DNA from: Mixia osmundae IAM 14324 | Lineage: Eukaryota > Basidiomycota > Mixiomycetes > Mixiales > Mixiaceae | Length of the DNA stretch: 64,000 nucleotides | Assembly: GCF_000708205.1 (NCBI RefSeq) | Contig: NW_014575559.1 | Span: 894,575 to 958,574 of the forward strand | Direction: 5' to 3' | Shown: in pieces, positions 22,001 through 34,100 of the stretch | Numbering within the stretch: position 1 is the stretch's first letter | Layout of the letters: each line of letters starts with the position of its first letter | The notes under the pieces: model-generated | The model's input: only the letters and a program-made list of their open reading frames with translations | What the model was told of the DNA's origin: nothing | Databases searched by the model: none | Position numbers and translations under genes: made by a program

Positions 22001-22485
22001 CATCCCCTTCTTGGGGATGACTCACTTCTCCTTGGAGTGAAATTTGTCTCTCCGCTGCGTTGCGGGTATTGTCGCCTTGAGGGCGCACAGGTCGATATGC
22101 GATCGACAGATTAGCTCGATGGCCCATTTGGCTCATCGGCTCGATTGGCTCAAAGGCCGCGCATCCCCTTCCTGGGGATGACTCACTCCTTCTTGGAATG
22201 AGATTTGTATCTCCGCTGCGTTGCGGGTACTGTCGCCTTGATAGGCGTACAGGTCGATATGCGATCGACAGATTAGCTCGATGGCCCATATGGCTCATCG
22301 GCTCGATTGGCTCAAAGGCCGCGCATCCCCTTCCTGGGGATGACTCGCTCCTCCTTGGAATGAGATTTGCATCTCCGCTGCGTTGCGGGTATTGTCGCCT
22401 CGATAGGCGCACAGGTCGATATGCGATCGACAGATTAGCTCGATGGCCCGCTTGGCTCATCGGCTCGATTGGCTCAGAGGCCACG
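22001..22485. repeat. Three tandem copies of a 161-162 bp repeat
   Basis: The copies begin at 22001, 22162 and 22324 and differ at only a few percent of sites. Each opens with a hairpin-forming block (CATCCCCTTCCTGGGGATG in copies 2 and 3) and contains GGTCGATATGCGATCGACAG and a GATGGCCC...GGCTCATCGGC segment. An open frame runs through all three copies on the minus strand, but it is the by-product of a repeat length near a multiple of three. I do not recognise the unit as a known element. Confidence 0.9.
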
Positions 22486-23557
22486 ATTGGCTCTACATTG
22501 ACAGAGCAATTGTCATCTGACCATGACAGGAAACATTGCCTAGAAGCAGGCAGTGATAATCATCTACGAAGGTGAGATGAAGGAACAAGTCTGCACGCGG
22601 TAGCAATTGCAGTCAGCGATCCGGCCGTTGTAATTTGGCTTCGCAGCCACAGGCGGTAGGCGATTAAGCCACGGGGTTCGGCCGTGAGGCCAGGCAGGCG
22701 GTGAGAGCATGCCCTTGTCGGGTTTTTGACCGATCTTTTGCAGTCACATCTTGAGGAGTGACCGGTTCGCCGAGCCATTGTGCGCTGCGGCGAATGGATA
22801 CATCTCGACACAGGGTGCGATTGGTGCTACTTTACAGTCGCCAGTGCCCAAGACGTCCTATCCATGCGTCTGCGCTGGCATGACACAGACAAGACGGTCG
22901 CGACTGAGCGAGGTCTCTCAGTCTTGACTGTATGAGTAGCTAGGAGAGTGTTGACAGTGTGCTGCTGCTCTCCTGAGCGGGACCTTGATCGCATCATCGA
23001 GAGTCGCGACTGTGCTGAGTGGTAGTCAGCTACAGTCCCATGTGTGAAGCCATAGACTGACCTCTCTCGAGGGTACGATCAGCACGTAGGCGGTGGGGAC
23101 GCCCGGGACTGCTGAGAGAAAAAAGTTTGTACACGGCAGGATGGTCAAGCAGGTCTGCGTCGTCATTCGCTCTGATCGGTATGCTCTTCGACGACAGGCA
23201 CGTTTGCGTTCGTTCGCTTGCTCTGCTCGGTATGCTCTTCGATTTCAGGCACGTCAGCCTGTCTCTTGCCATCATCGCGTTTTGCCGCTCTTTGTCATCC
23301 CTTCAGTCTGTGTGCAGTCTCGTTTGGAGGTGTGGCCGTAGCACCTCTTGTCAACACTCTGCATTGGCACCAATGAAGGCCCTTTGCTCGAGTTCTGCGT
23401 CCCAAAGAGCCAAGTCGTCTTGGCCGTCATTTTATGATCCCGAATTATTTCGAATAGCAAGATTCGTCTGATCGAACACGTGGCTCTCACGATCTGCTGC
23501 ACGACGGTTGGCGCTACTGGTTCGAGACGCTGCTCAAGTGCAGCCTGCGCTCAGCAC
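22486..23557. other. Intergenic stretch with minor repeats
   Basis: About 1.1 kb lies between the tandem repeats and the first GT18 gene. I see no supported gene. Between about 23175 and 23250, a 25-30 base block with GGTATGCTCTTCGA occurs twice. The last few hundred bases must carry the promoter of the GT18 gene. Confidence 0.5.
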
Positions 23558-25394
23558 ATGCTGCGCACGAGCGCTGTCATGCACAGGAGCTCAACCGCCG
23601 GCAATTGGGTCGACTTGGTTGCCAGCAGAGTCCGAAAGCGACTGATACCCTTTGTCCTCCTCGCTGCACTCCTCTTGCTCGTCCTGTGGAGCTACAGCGA
23701 TACCCGAGTCCAGCTAGCGGCACAAGCTCAAAAGCAGCGCTTCTTGGGTAGCCTCGGTCATCACCCGTCCGACAAAAAGTTCGGCGAGCAACAAGATGAC
23801 TTGGGCTCTGATGAGCTGTTATCAGATCAAAGTGACGCCGAGCCTGCTCTTCATCGTCAATTGAATGACGAGCTCCTCAACGAGGCACAGGCAAAACGGC
23901 CAATATCACCTGCCAAGCCGCCTGTAGCTCCTGCTATCGACGAAAGCAAGCATACCGAGCCAGAATCAACGAGCAAGTCACTCGACGATATCAAGCCAGA
24001 CGATGAAGCGCGAGAATTTGCATCTCACTTCTTCCCTCCGCCTCCACTGAGCGCAGGTCGAGAGTCCGAGTGGAAGGAGAAGCGAAGACGAGACTTGGCC
24101 ATTGCCTACCATTGCGTCATCAACGCCGACCAGTGTCCTGCCCACGCCAAAAAGGTCGTCCTTTGTGGGGCAGGACGCTTCCGATGGGCACTCGATGGCA
24201 CATTTGAGCGCCCTTCTGCTTTCGCAAACGGCGAGGCTATTTTGGCAAAGTCGTTCATGTACGCGATGGATCAGGGAGGCTACCCGTTCATCTATCTGGA
24301 CGAAGGCGAGATGGGCAAGATCGATGAGATTGTGCAAAAGATCTCTACGCTATACAAGATCCTAGGCGAACATGTCAGAGCGGTCATCTTCGATTACACT
24401 GGCGAACGGGAATGCATGCTGAAAAACGCGCGCTGCTTACTGTCTGATACGAACGAGGACGGGATACCCAAATGGAAGATGTTCGCATGGGACGCAATGG
24501 GATCGATCTTGCCCGATTACGAGACCGTCTCTCGATGGAAGTGGCATCTCACAGGTAGGCACAAAGTGCTCCCGCCAATAATCTGCTGACTTTTCTCACA
24601 GGCATCCCCGTTGCCGAAGCTACATGGCTGGGCATTACGCTGTCCAAGGACTGCAGCATGTTCCCTTACGTACCTTTTGCGGATCGGTCGCACAAGGCAT
24701 ACGTGCTTGGCAAAGAGCGTCGCTACTTTCTCGAATCCAAGTGCTCCTGGCAGCCAGAGGACTTCAAAACGGTCGTCGATGCTACCGGCCTCAAGCTCGT
24801 CGCAGGCGTCAAAGAGGCAAAGGAAGGCGAAGAGCCATTGCCAGACTCGATCGAGAATCTCGGCCCTGCTACTCGTGCAGGGTTCATCGAAGCTCTTGGT
24901 ACCGCAAAGGTCGTCATTGGTGTCGGCGGACCTACAGAATCACCGTCACCGCTCGAAGCTATCTGCATGGTGTATTGCATCGTGCTGTCATGTGACGCAG
25001 CTGATCTCGTTTGGTCAGGGCACACCGTTTATCAATCCTGGTCTACCTGTCAATGGCGGCCATGGAACCGAATGGGATGGCGATTTCGTTCACTGGAAAG
25101 CACAGGCGAGTCTATTGCATGTACCGGATGACAACAACAGCTGACTCGCGTGAGGAACAGCACAAGTTCCTGCTGCACTATGGTCCGCCTTATGTCTACA
25201 ATGTCCTCGCGAAGAAGGGCACGGCGCTACTCGAAGCAGTACAATCAGCATTGGCCAATCCTATGACGGAGCCCTATCTCCCGCCAGAACTGTCGGACGA
25301 GCAATACCTTGGCCGAGTCGACGCATTGCTGAACGACGACTGGCAAGCCTTGTACGAATCAAAGATTGCCGGTGGCGAATTCTTTGAACCATAG
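23558..25394 (+). CDS. GT18 family N-acetylglucosaminyltransferase (MGAT5-type), copy 1
   Basis: A type II membrane protein starts at 23558. A basic stretch is followed by one membrane segment (LIPFVLLAALLLLVLWSY). A variable stem then leads to the GT18 catalytic region: RFRWALDGTFERPSAFANGE, EATWLGITLSKDCSMFP, KAYVLGKERRYF, IGVGGPTESPSPLEAICMGT, GPPYVYNV and EPYLPPELSDEQYLGRVDAL. The last blocks align by eye with the C-terminal part of animal MGAT5, which adds beta-1,6-GlcNAc to alpha-mannose of N-glycans in the Golgi. Introns lie at 24555-24601 and 24970-25018. A third, between HWKAQ and HKFLLHYG, has a GC donor (CAG then GCGAGT). A close paralog on the same strand starts 19.5 kb further on. 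The acceptor sugar in this fungus is unknown. Confidence 0.85.
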
Positions 25395-25500
25395 CAAATT
25401 TCATTTTAGCACGAGGACGCATAATCATAGAGCAAGCACATACACATGTCAAGAACAGTAATTCGAATTTGTTGTGGGTGGGGCCGTGCAAGCATAACGA

Positions 25501-27372
25501 TCATATGTCGCCAGTAATCGCAGCTCGTCGTGGTGAAGTCGTGACTAGTGAAGCAGAACGCAAGCTGACATGCTCCAGCGCGCTCGTTAGCGGGCCGACC
25601 GAGCTCGCTACTTCGAACCCTAGCTTTCTGAATACGCTGAGCACATTTGTCTTGTTGACCGGCTTGGCAACAACGGCACTGAAGATGGTCCCTTCTTCAG
25701 ACAACGGGTCGCCTTCTGGCATGTCGCTATAGCTCGTCACAGCGACAATGGGCGTATCCTGATTGGGGTTACGTGTGGATTTGATCATCTTAGCAGCTGC
25801 CTCTCCATCGACTATCTGCTCTTTCAGCTATTCAAGTTTGCCCATGATGGCATACAGACGTACGTATGGGCATCATCATATCAAGAAAGATGATATCAAA
25901 TGTCACTTCACCCATCGAGCATCGGATCGCTTCTTCGCCATTGTGCACGACGACACAGCGGCAGCCTAAGCGCGTCAGGAGCGTTTCCAATATCTTGCTC
26001 GAGATTGGGTTATCTTCCGCTATCAGACAATCGACAGTGCGCTCAGCTTTGGGATCAACTGGAGAGCCGTCTCGATCGCTGCCGTCGGGAGGTGCAACGA
26101 GCATATCCGCCTGCTGCCCTTGACCCGAGAAGGTTCGCGGCATGCTCCATTCGCCCAACGAGGCGACCCTTCTCTCGCCTTCGCTGATAGAATTGGCGCG
26201 CAATCTGGTAGGCATTGAGCTTCGTCGAGAGTGCTCATTATGCTCGTGATCTTGCGTGAAGCGGTCTTTGAATCGATCAGCTGCACTAGGAAGCTCTGAA
26301 GGTCGTCTGGTATGACTTGCACGATAAGGAGAGGAGGGTAGCGGAAGCACGCCACGAGATGGAGTTGACATCGGCGAGGAAGTCGATGCACTGGGTGAGG
26401 GCAGCTTGCCACTGCCTGAACCCGAACGTGACTTGTTACCGTGAGATCCTCCCGAAGCATGTCGCTGTGAGCCCAAGGAGTCTGATAGACCTGTGTTTGG
26501 CCCGGTAGAGAATTGATCCGATCGCATTCGTTTGATGACGTCGTCGTTCTTTTGCTTCAGGACATCCAGATTTTTGAAATTGAAGGCGCCGAACTCGTCT
26601 TGTACAGGCAAGGGTACGGTCTCCGATCGCTCTCTTCTTGGTGAAGAGCGAGCAGAAGCCTCTGCTGACGATGGCGCTTGCGGCGCAGTAGGTTCTATAG
26701 CGCTTGCTGTTGCCGTCGGCAGTGCTGGTGCAGAAGTCACGACAGCAGCGAGATTCGTTGTTGTGATCGAAGACAATAGCTGCGGATATCTCGGCGCAGG
26801 TATCTCCTCCAACAAGGGCGGTATGGCAGTCTGATCAGGATCCTCATCGCTGAAAATCTCTTGCGTAGCTCCCCTCGCGTCGAAATAATCCGTGTTCTCG
26901 GGATCCTCGCTTGTCGGCACAAAGAAGGCATCGCTGTTCATGAGATTCTCAAAGTCGATAGCCTGCATGAAGGGATGATCTTTGACTTCTTGCGCGCCTT
27001 TCGCGCCTAGCCGCCGTTCAGGATCCGTGCAGAGCAGTCTGTTGATAAAGTCGCGCGCTTCGGCCGATATCTCTACTTCGTTCTCGTGCCAGTCTATGCG
27101 ACGAGATAAGATGTTGTCGAATACTTTCTCGGCTGTTGAATCGTGGAAGGGCGGTACGCCGTAGAGAAACTCGTACGTGACTACGCCTAGGGCCCACTGT
27201 GTAGCATCTACATCAGCGCTGCCACGCTCTTCCGCTCCTCTCAGCTCACCCAGTCGGCCATCTCGTCCATGCGCAAGCCAAGCACGACCTCTGGCGCGAG
27301 ATAGTCTGGCGTGCCTGCGAATCGCTTGCTCGTCGAGCTCAATTGCTGGCTGATCTGGCTCGCCGCCATCAT
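25501..27372 (-). CDS. RIM15: RIM15-type kinase C-lobe plus response regulator, N-terminally short
   Basis: The frame begins inside a kinase activation segment (STSKRFAGTPDYLAPEVVLG). After a 53-nt intron (27197-27249) it continues through the C-lobe (WALGVVTYEFLYGVPPFHDS, DPERRLGAKGAQEVKDHPF) and the AGC-kinase tail. A disordered Ser-rich linker follows, then a receiver domain with the acidic pair (CLIAEDN), the phospho-acceptor Asp (FLDMMMPI), TSYSD and the conserved Lys (VVAKPVNKT). An intron at 25812-25863 splits the receiver domain. Kinase C-lobe plus receiver is the signature of Rim15, the quiescence and nutrient kinase. The ATP-binding lobe, the DFG motif and the PAS region are absent: the NAA40 gene begins on the other strand 140 bases upstream. 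It may be a decayed gene, a fragment kept for its receiver, or a rearrangement boundary. Confidence 0.75.
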
Positions 27373-27512
27373 GCGTTCGTCTCTACTGCTACTTAACTAT
27401 GACATGAGCATAATCAATTTGTTGTGCCTGCGCTTGCTGTTGATGACTTCGAGTGGGATGCAGGTCGCCGAGTGACGGTCGCGGCGCGTCGCTTTCGTCT
27501 TTCTCTCCGTCG

Positions 27513-28239
27513 ATGAGCGACCTCGAATCCGCGCAGCGTGCGTCAGTGACGACCTTGCGCAAGCTGCTCAGACTCTTCCTCAGCAACGACGACAATGGCT
27601 TGTCGATTGGGCTGCATTCGCCCTCCACCCTAATACGGCCGCAACGCGATAATGTTATCAGCCTCTTTGAGCGGAATATGCGGAATATGTGCGCCATGAC
27701 ATCATGATCATTTGCGCAAGGGCTTAATCAGAGTCGCAGGTATGAATCCACTGGAGGATATGATGCTCAAGCGAAGAGAGAAGAGCTATTCAACGCAGCA
27801 TCGCGCTTTCTTGTCGTGCCGCCACTTGAGCCGAATCAAGAGCTGCAAGGCTATGTCATGTTCCGCTTCGATACCGAAGAATCACTGCGCGCATCGAGAG
27901 TATACTCGGTCGTGTATTGGTAAGCTCGCACGTAACGCTCACTGGAAGTGTTGACGAGCTGCAGTTATGAGCTTCAAGTCGCCGTAAGACGACAAGGCAT
28001 TGGACAGCGCCTCATGGCATTGCTTGAGCAATATGCGAAGCACTACAGACTGCAAAAGGTCATGTTGACTGTGTTCAAGATCAACGTGGACGCTCTTGCT
28101 TTCTATCGCAGTCTGGGGTATGATCTCTCGCGCGCCAAAGCTACTGAAGCTGACTGCCTCGAAAAGATATCAAGAGGACGAGATCTGTCCACGACACGAG
28201 AACTATCTCATCCTCAGCAAGCGCATGCAATCGACATGA
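27513..28239 (+). CDS. NAA40: N-alpha-acetyltransferase 40 (histone H4/H2A N-terminal)
   Basis: Four exons are joined by introns at 27689-27739, 27920-27964 and 28118-28166. The protein has NAA40 landmarks in order: a GLSIGLHSPSTL strand, YESTGGYDAQAKREELF (matching the family's WGWK...REKREEL region), FLVVPPLEPNQELQGYVMFR, and the acetyl-CoA loop VAVRRQGIGQRLM. It continues KVMLTVFKINVDALAFYRSL and ends NYLILSKRMQST. The family acetylates the N-terminal serine of histones H4 and H2A. Length (about 190 residues) fits. The start at 27513 is the first ATG giving the family N-terminal helix. It ends 45 bases from the stop of the NADPH oxidase gene. Confidence 0.9.
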
Positions 28240-28284
28240 AGCATGCAACGGACAACAAGGGTCAACAAAGAGCCTGCAATAGAG

Positions 28285-30195
28285 CTAGAAATGCTCTTTG
28301 TGCAGCGTAAAGCGGACCGACTTGCCTGACGCCTTTCTGGTCTCGCTCTGCAGCACTTTCGCCATGCCTGACGAGCCGCAAAAGAAAACGCCCACACGGG
28401 TCAAAAGGGAGACTTCTGCGCCCGGCAAATACTGGCCAGATCTGACAGATCTTCGCAAGTTCTCAAAGATCTGTCCGAATGCTGGTCGACCAAAGTATGT
28501 CCGACTGCGTAACTTTGTCAAAGCATCGAATTCCTGACCAGCTCTGCTCATATTGTCAGGGCGTTATTATATGAGCCAGTGATGGGCGCACGTATTTATG
28601 ACAACGTTCCATAGATCTTCAGTAGGCAAGCGGCCAGTCATGTAGATAGATATACGAAGAAAGTCGATCGATTCGTCCTCGATCGTACTGAGGAGTGCTT
28701 GGAACCACTCGAAGCTTTCCGCCTCGCGACAGAGCCAGATGAACTCGACTCGACGCAAATGTTTGAGTGTGCCTCGTTTTCGCTGGTTCGAGATATCCTT
28801 GAGCACAGAAGCAAAAGGTGTCACGCCGATGCCTGCACCGACCAGTACGGCCACTTCGTACTTGAATACATCCTCTGCTGGAGCGCCATAGGCTCCATCG
28901 ACTTTCAGATAAGGCATGACGAAGCCGTGTGGCATCGTAACCGGCTCGAAAACGCTAGGTCTGGCTGCTAGCTTCTTCTCGGTTTTGCTCGTTGCAATGG
29001 CTGTGCAACCGAGCCGCGTACCCACCGCTTGCGTCCAATCGCCAACTTGTCGCACGTGAACAGAGATGAAAGGATCATCGGGTGCGCTACTGATTGTGAA
29101 TGGATGCCATTGGAGGCGGGAGACTACAGCATGATCAGTCTTGCTCGTACGAGTAGGCGAGGAGCCTGCCTTCGGGGATGCAGAGAAAGCACCATTGGCC
29201 AGCGCGATAGCTCATTGACGATTTCTTGAACCTGATTTCCATCGTGCCGGAAGGATGCATGAGCACTCCAACGATGCGTGTTCGTCGTCTTGAGCGAATC
29301 TGCGCATTCGTTAGATCGCGCTCGCGCTGGCACGATAGCTCTATCCATACCTCTCGCCAGACCCTCTCGCAAAAGTAGAGGATGCCTCCAATGATGGTCA
29401 CTCGCCAAGAGTTGTAGCCGAGACACTGCACAGGCTCGCCGGGCAGTGAACCTCGAACGAAACATCCCGTTGCGTGTGTGTAAAGACCAAGCTATTTCAT
29501 TTGTGAGCACATGCTCTTACCCTAATCGAGCCGGACCTGCCATGAAGAAGAACGCGAGATGATGCGTGTACCAAAAGGCTTCGAAGCACTGCTTTCGCAT
29601 GCTATGATGGGCAGTCTGTCGTGCTGATCAGTCAGGCTTCATGCAGAGCAAGCCTGCGCACTGTGTACATAAGCAGCATCTATCCGCGCGTCCTTAGCAA
29701 TATCTTCAATCGCAAGGAACTGATGCGTACAAGGAGCAGCATGACATGTCCAGTAATGCCAGCCGGCGAGTCATAGTGAATTTGCCAAGCCGCCTGAGGT
29801 CGGACTTGGGTGATCTCTACGCCATAGAAATTGATATAATGCGCCGTAACATGGACGATAGTAAAGAAGAGCAGCGAGTAGGCAGTCTGACGATGAAACC
29901 AGGTGCCCTCATCGAGCGGCATGAGCCAAGCCAATCGAGGTCGCAAGTAACGAATCGCATTTCGCAGTAGAGGCAGCAGAAGCAGAGCACCATCGGCAGC
30001 AAGACATAGTCCTGCACCGCGTGAGAACCAGACGGAAGCTTTGAGACCGTTCAGTGCAGCAAGGCGGGGGTTGTTCTTCTGTTCGACCCAGCCGACGGCG
30101 AATAGCGCTGCGTGGCCTCCGTACCATAGGATATTGAAGGCGATCCGACGCGGATTGGCTACTTCTTTGCGAGCCTGACGAATGAGACAATCCAT
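28285..30195 (-). CDS. NOX: NADPH oxidase catalytic subunit
   Basis: The multi-exon gene starts at 30195 (MDCLIRQARKEVANPRRIAF). Membrane segments and heme-ligand histidines are seen in FHRQTAYSLLFFTIVHVTAH and, after an intron, in FEAFWYTHHLAFFF. An FAD-binding region follows (SYRAGQWCFLCIPE), with the conserved PFTISSAPDDPFISVH segment bridged by an intron. The NADPH half has VAVLVGAGIGVTPFASVLKD and FIWLCREAESFEW, and it ends with RTYFGRPAFGQIF, VGVFFCGSSGMAK and RFTLHKEHF. The final HKE-hydrophobic-F ending is typical of NOX rather than ferric reductases. The enzyme moves electrons across the membrane to make superoxide. In filamentous fungi it serves differentiation and host entry. No EF-hands are seen. 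Confidence 0.9.
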
Positions 30196-31109
30196 CGCTT
30201 GCGTCACTAGCAGTCATCGCATGAATGAGTAACGCATCGCGAGAAGCTGTGAGCGCTTTGACCGCGTTCCATCGCTGAAAGTCACTTTGTAGCGCAGGCT
30301 TCGATCCAGATATACGCCTGAACATTTTGCGGATGTCCGCGGTGGGCGAGAGAAGATGCGCATCAGACGGGTAGCTGAGCATTCCTGGCCAGAGCGTTCA
30401 TGAAACGAGCTTGAGCTCGAGAGAACAGGACATGGCATTGACAATGATTGATGTACTGCTGAGACTAGATTTGAGGTATTCGCGGCAGCCAGATGTGAGC
30501 AAGATGTCGTTTGGAGAGGGTCTCGTAGCTCTGCGGATGCGCTTCATCGATGTCGGCGCGAGACTGTGCGCAAGTTGGCTGGCAAGGACTGAAGTACAAG
30601 ATGTGTCCACTCACGACACGGAGATGAATCTGCTACGTCAAGACTTGCACACTGCAGTCACACATATACGTCAATGATCGGTCCACTTATGATGCATGAC
30701 TCGCTAAGCAGCAAGCCTCAAGAACAGGCCAGACTTCTTTGACAATGTCGTTGCCATAGTAAGCTTGCTATCAAAGATGACTATGCAGTGAGTTCCAAAG
30801 CGAGATGATGAGAATGGTCGCATTTGTGCAAGTCTCTGTCGGGGCCAGAGGGGTAAGTCGGTACCATGGTACCAGCTTCGGAGACATGGCGCTTTGAAGA
30901 CAAGGACAGCTTCAAGCCTGTCGTAGGACCTTGTCCCTGTCACTGAAGGGGTGACAAGGTCCACTGACGTCTTTCCCAAGCTAATGTCGAGCTGACGGTG
31001 GTCGAAGGAGGATGATAGGCTTTCCCATTTATTCGAATAATCAACGCGCAGAAATTCTTACGCTCACACACGACTTCGCGTGTATCGTTGCCCGGCGCGT
31101 AACGCTCGA
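30196..31109. other. Intergenic stretch with two sharp palindromes
   Basis: About 0.9 kb lies between the start of NOX and the stop of alanyl-tRNA synthetase. It must include the NOX promoter. A plus-strand frame from 30432 to 30677 (81 codons, charged, helix-like) is open but not recognised. A perfect 14-base palindrome GGTACCATGGTACC lies at 30860-30873. A 10-base inverted repeat (GGACCTTGTC / GACAAGGTCC) occupies 30926-30962 with a 17-base loop. Confidence 0.55.
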
Positions 31110-34100
31110 TCATGCATTGGACTTTGCGAATGACTCATACGCGTCTGCCGCCGCTTTCAGCCCTTCGTCCAGCTTCGCAACATCCGGCGCAACGCTTGTC
31201 GTCGATTCGTCTCTGCCTCCGCCCTGCCAAAGCCGTCAGTCATCGGATTGCTCTCAAATTTCAAGATGCTCACCTTGCCACCGATCACTTGACACACTTT
31301 GGCCGACCAAGTCTTTGCCGTGAAGCCTGCCTTGATATCGTGCAGCGGAACGTGATTGGTCAAAGTCACCTTGCCCTCGCTCACGCTGAAGCCATAAACA
31401 GCTTTCTCTCGCGTCCTGGCTTCGAGCATCGCGCCCGTCATCGCTTTGCTGCCACTTGGTACGTCGTGTCGCAGTATGAAGTAGCGAGCGTTTGGATTCG
31501 CATCAAAGTAGTCAGCGATCTTAGCAGTGATCTACGACCCAAAAGAGTAAGCACTGATCAACAAAGCAAGCAAAGGCCGCACAGCTTTCATGAGGCTCTT
31601 CTCTGCAGCACGCGAGTCGTCGCTTATCTTCTTGCTGATAGCAGCCAGGCGATCTTTGAGTGTCGCTTTGCGTAGAGCTGATATGTCAGCGCGATCGAGC
31701 TCGACTTGTAGCGTCTTGATGCTTGCAAGCTGCTCTTTGCCCGTGAGCTTCTCGAGGGAATCGAGTTGCATGCTGTACGAGTTGGCTTGGCGATGACATT
31801 CGCTTGCTTCGTCTCCTGTGACCGCCGTGATCCGTCGGATGCCCTTTGCGGTGCCAAACTCTTCGACGATGACCAGACTTTGTATATCACCAGTTCTGTT
31901 GACATGCGTGCCTCCACAGAACTCAACGCTCGTCGATCGCCATTTTGGATTCTTGAGATCTTTCGCCATCTCCTCCACGCTGAACTCCAACGCTACCACA
32001 CGGACCGGATCTGGGTATGCCTCGCCAAAGACAGCACGCAGACCCGGTATAGCCTTTGCATCGTCGAGCTTGACTTCTTTGCTATAGACAGGCACATTCT
32101 TCTTGATCCAAGCGTTACAGATCTCCTCGATCTTTTGCAGCTCTTGCAAAGGAATGCCGCCTTTGTTCGAGAAATCGAATCTGAGCTTTGCAGGCGCAAC
32201 GAGCGAGCCTTTCTGCTCAACGTGATCGCCTAGAACTTCCCGGAGCGCAAAGTTGAGTATGTGAGTTCCGGTATGATTGTTCTTGATCGGCCATCGACGT
32301 AGCTCGTCGAGAGAAATGACGACAGCGTCGCCAACAGACAGGCTTCCTTCTGTCAGAGTACCGACATGCAAGACGTAGCCTTTGTAAGCCTGGACATCCT
32401 GCACTAAGAATTCTGCTTTGCCGGCAATGACAATCGTGCCGGTGTCATTCTCCTGGCCACCAGATTCTGCATAGAGGCAAGTCCTGTCGAGCAAGATGCC
32501 AAAAGGTTTACCTTGCTCAATGCTAGACGTGTTGTCGACAAAGCTGCGATCATGATATATCGCCTTGATAGTCGCATCCAGCTGGGTCTCGCTATACTTG
32601 GCATCGTCATCAGTCTTCTTGACAGAGTCGGTGCTGTCTAATTTGCCTAGATCGTGTACATCGAGCTTGATGGCGTTTGCTCCTTCTTTCTTGATGCCAG
32701 CCTTGCTGACCTCGATCGAGTGCGCCTGCGCCGCGTCGAACTCTTTCTGGTTGTAGCTCAAGCCTTGCTCTTCTGCCATGAGCAAAGTGAGATCGACAGG
32801 AAAGCCATAGGTCTCGTATAGTCGCCAGACATCCTTGCCGCTGAGCTCCGTCTTGCCCTTTGCTCGTGTCTGATCGGCATACAGCTCAAACATCTTTTCG
32901 CCTCGATCGAGCGTCCGCGCAAATGCAACCTCTTCTTCGTCCAAGATTTCCTTGATATCTGTAGCGCTCTTTGTGATCTCTGGGAAGAATCCGCCCATTT
33001 GATCGACGACAGTGGGCATCAAGGTCGAGAAGAAGGAGCCGATAGGGACGTCGAACTTCTTGCGAATATATCGACATCCTCGACGTAAGATGCGACGTAG
33101 CACATAGCCACGACCGACATTGCTGGGGACGCCGCCATCCGCAAGCGCAAAAGTGAGTGTCCGAACATGGTCTGCTACGACTCGGTAGGCGGTGTCGATC
33201 TCGCCTTGATCTTCTTTACCCAGCTTGCCACCGTACGGTCGCGCGCCCGTCATCTCCTGGATCTTGGCGAACAGTGGCGCAAAGACATCGGTGTCGTAGT
33301 TCGAAGGCTTGTCTTGCAGTACTGATACTAATCGCTCGAATCCCATGCCGGTGTCGACATGCTTTGCAGGCAGATTCCTCAAAGAATTATCCTCTTCGCG
33401 GTTGTACTGGATAAAGACCAGGTTCCACACTTCCAGTACGAGTGGATCATCCATGTTGACGAGATGGGCTGCGTTGCGACCGCCTACTCGATCATAGTGA
33501 ATTTCTGTGCAAGGTCCGCAAGGACCAGTTGCGCCCATCTCTGCACGCTCTCCTCCGCTCAGCATTTGCCAAGAGGTTAGCTGAGCGACGTCCACGCACC
33601 CCAAAAGTTGTCCTTTGCATTGCCTTTGATGAGATGATCCTCTGCGACGCCGAGGTCCAGCCAGAGCTGACGAGTCTCTTCGTCGGGTACGAGACCCTGA
33701 CTTTGATCTCCCTCAAAGTAGGTCACGTAGAGTCGGTCTGCCGGTAAGCCATACACTTTCGTCAATAGCGTCCAGCCTAAACTCAGCGCATCCTGCTTGA
33801 AGTAATCGCCAAAGGACCAGTTGCCCAGCATCTCAAAGTATGTGTGATGATATGTCTGGGTCCCCAAGTCACTCCAGGGCCGCTAGTGACGAACGAGCAG
33901 GCTTACGTCTTTGCCCACGTCGTCGATATCGTTGTGCTTACCACCTATACGTCGAGTGAGCTTACGTCGAGTATCCAAGCAAGCGACGTGCCTGCTCTTA
34001 TACATTTTTGCGAGTTTGCAGCGCGCTTGAGAGCGCCGAGAGGGCCTTCGGCCGTTCCTAGGAAGCAAGCCTTGTACTGGTTCATCCCGGCATTGGCGAA

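Noticed and set aside
21981-22484. A 167-codon open frame with internal repeats on the minus strand
   Set aside because: It exists only because the 161-162 bp tandem repeat happens to lack stops in one frame. The frame changes between copies and the composition is not protein-like.
22001-22485. A CRISPR-like array
   Set aside because: The units are directly abutting 161-162 bp repeats without unique spacers, in a eukaryotic genome.
23030-23275. A minus-strand frame with a repeated TCLxSKSIP motif, considered as a second pheromone precursor
   Set aside because: There is no CaaX end, no splice signal and no Cys-spacer pattern. The repetition reflects a short DNA duplication.
30432-30677. An 81-codon plus-strand frame upstream of NOX
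   Set aside because: No family likeness, no splice partners and weak context, so it is mentioned only within the intergenic entry.
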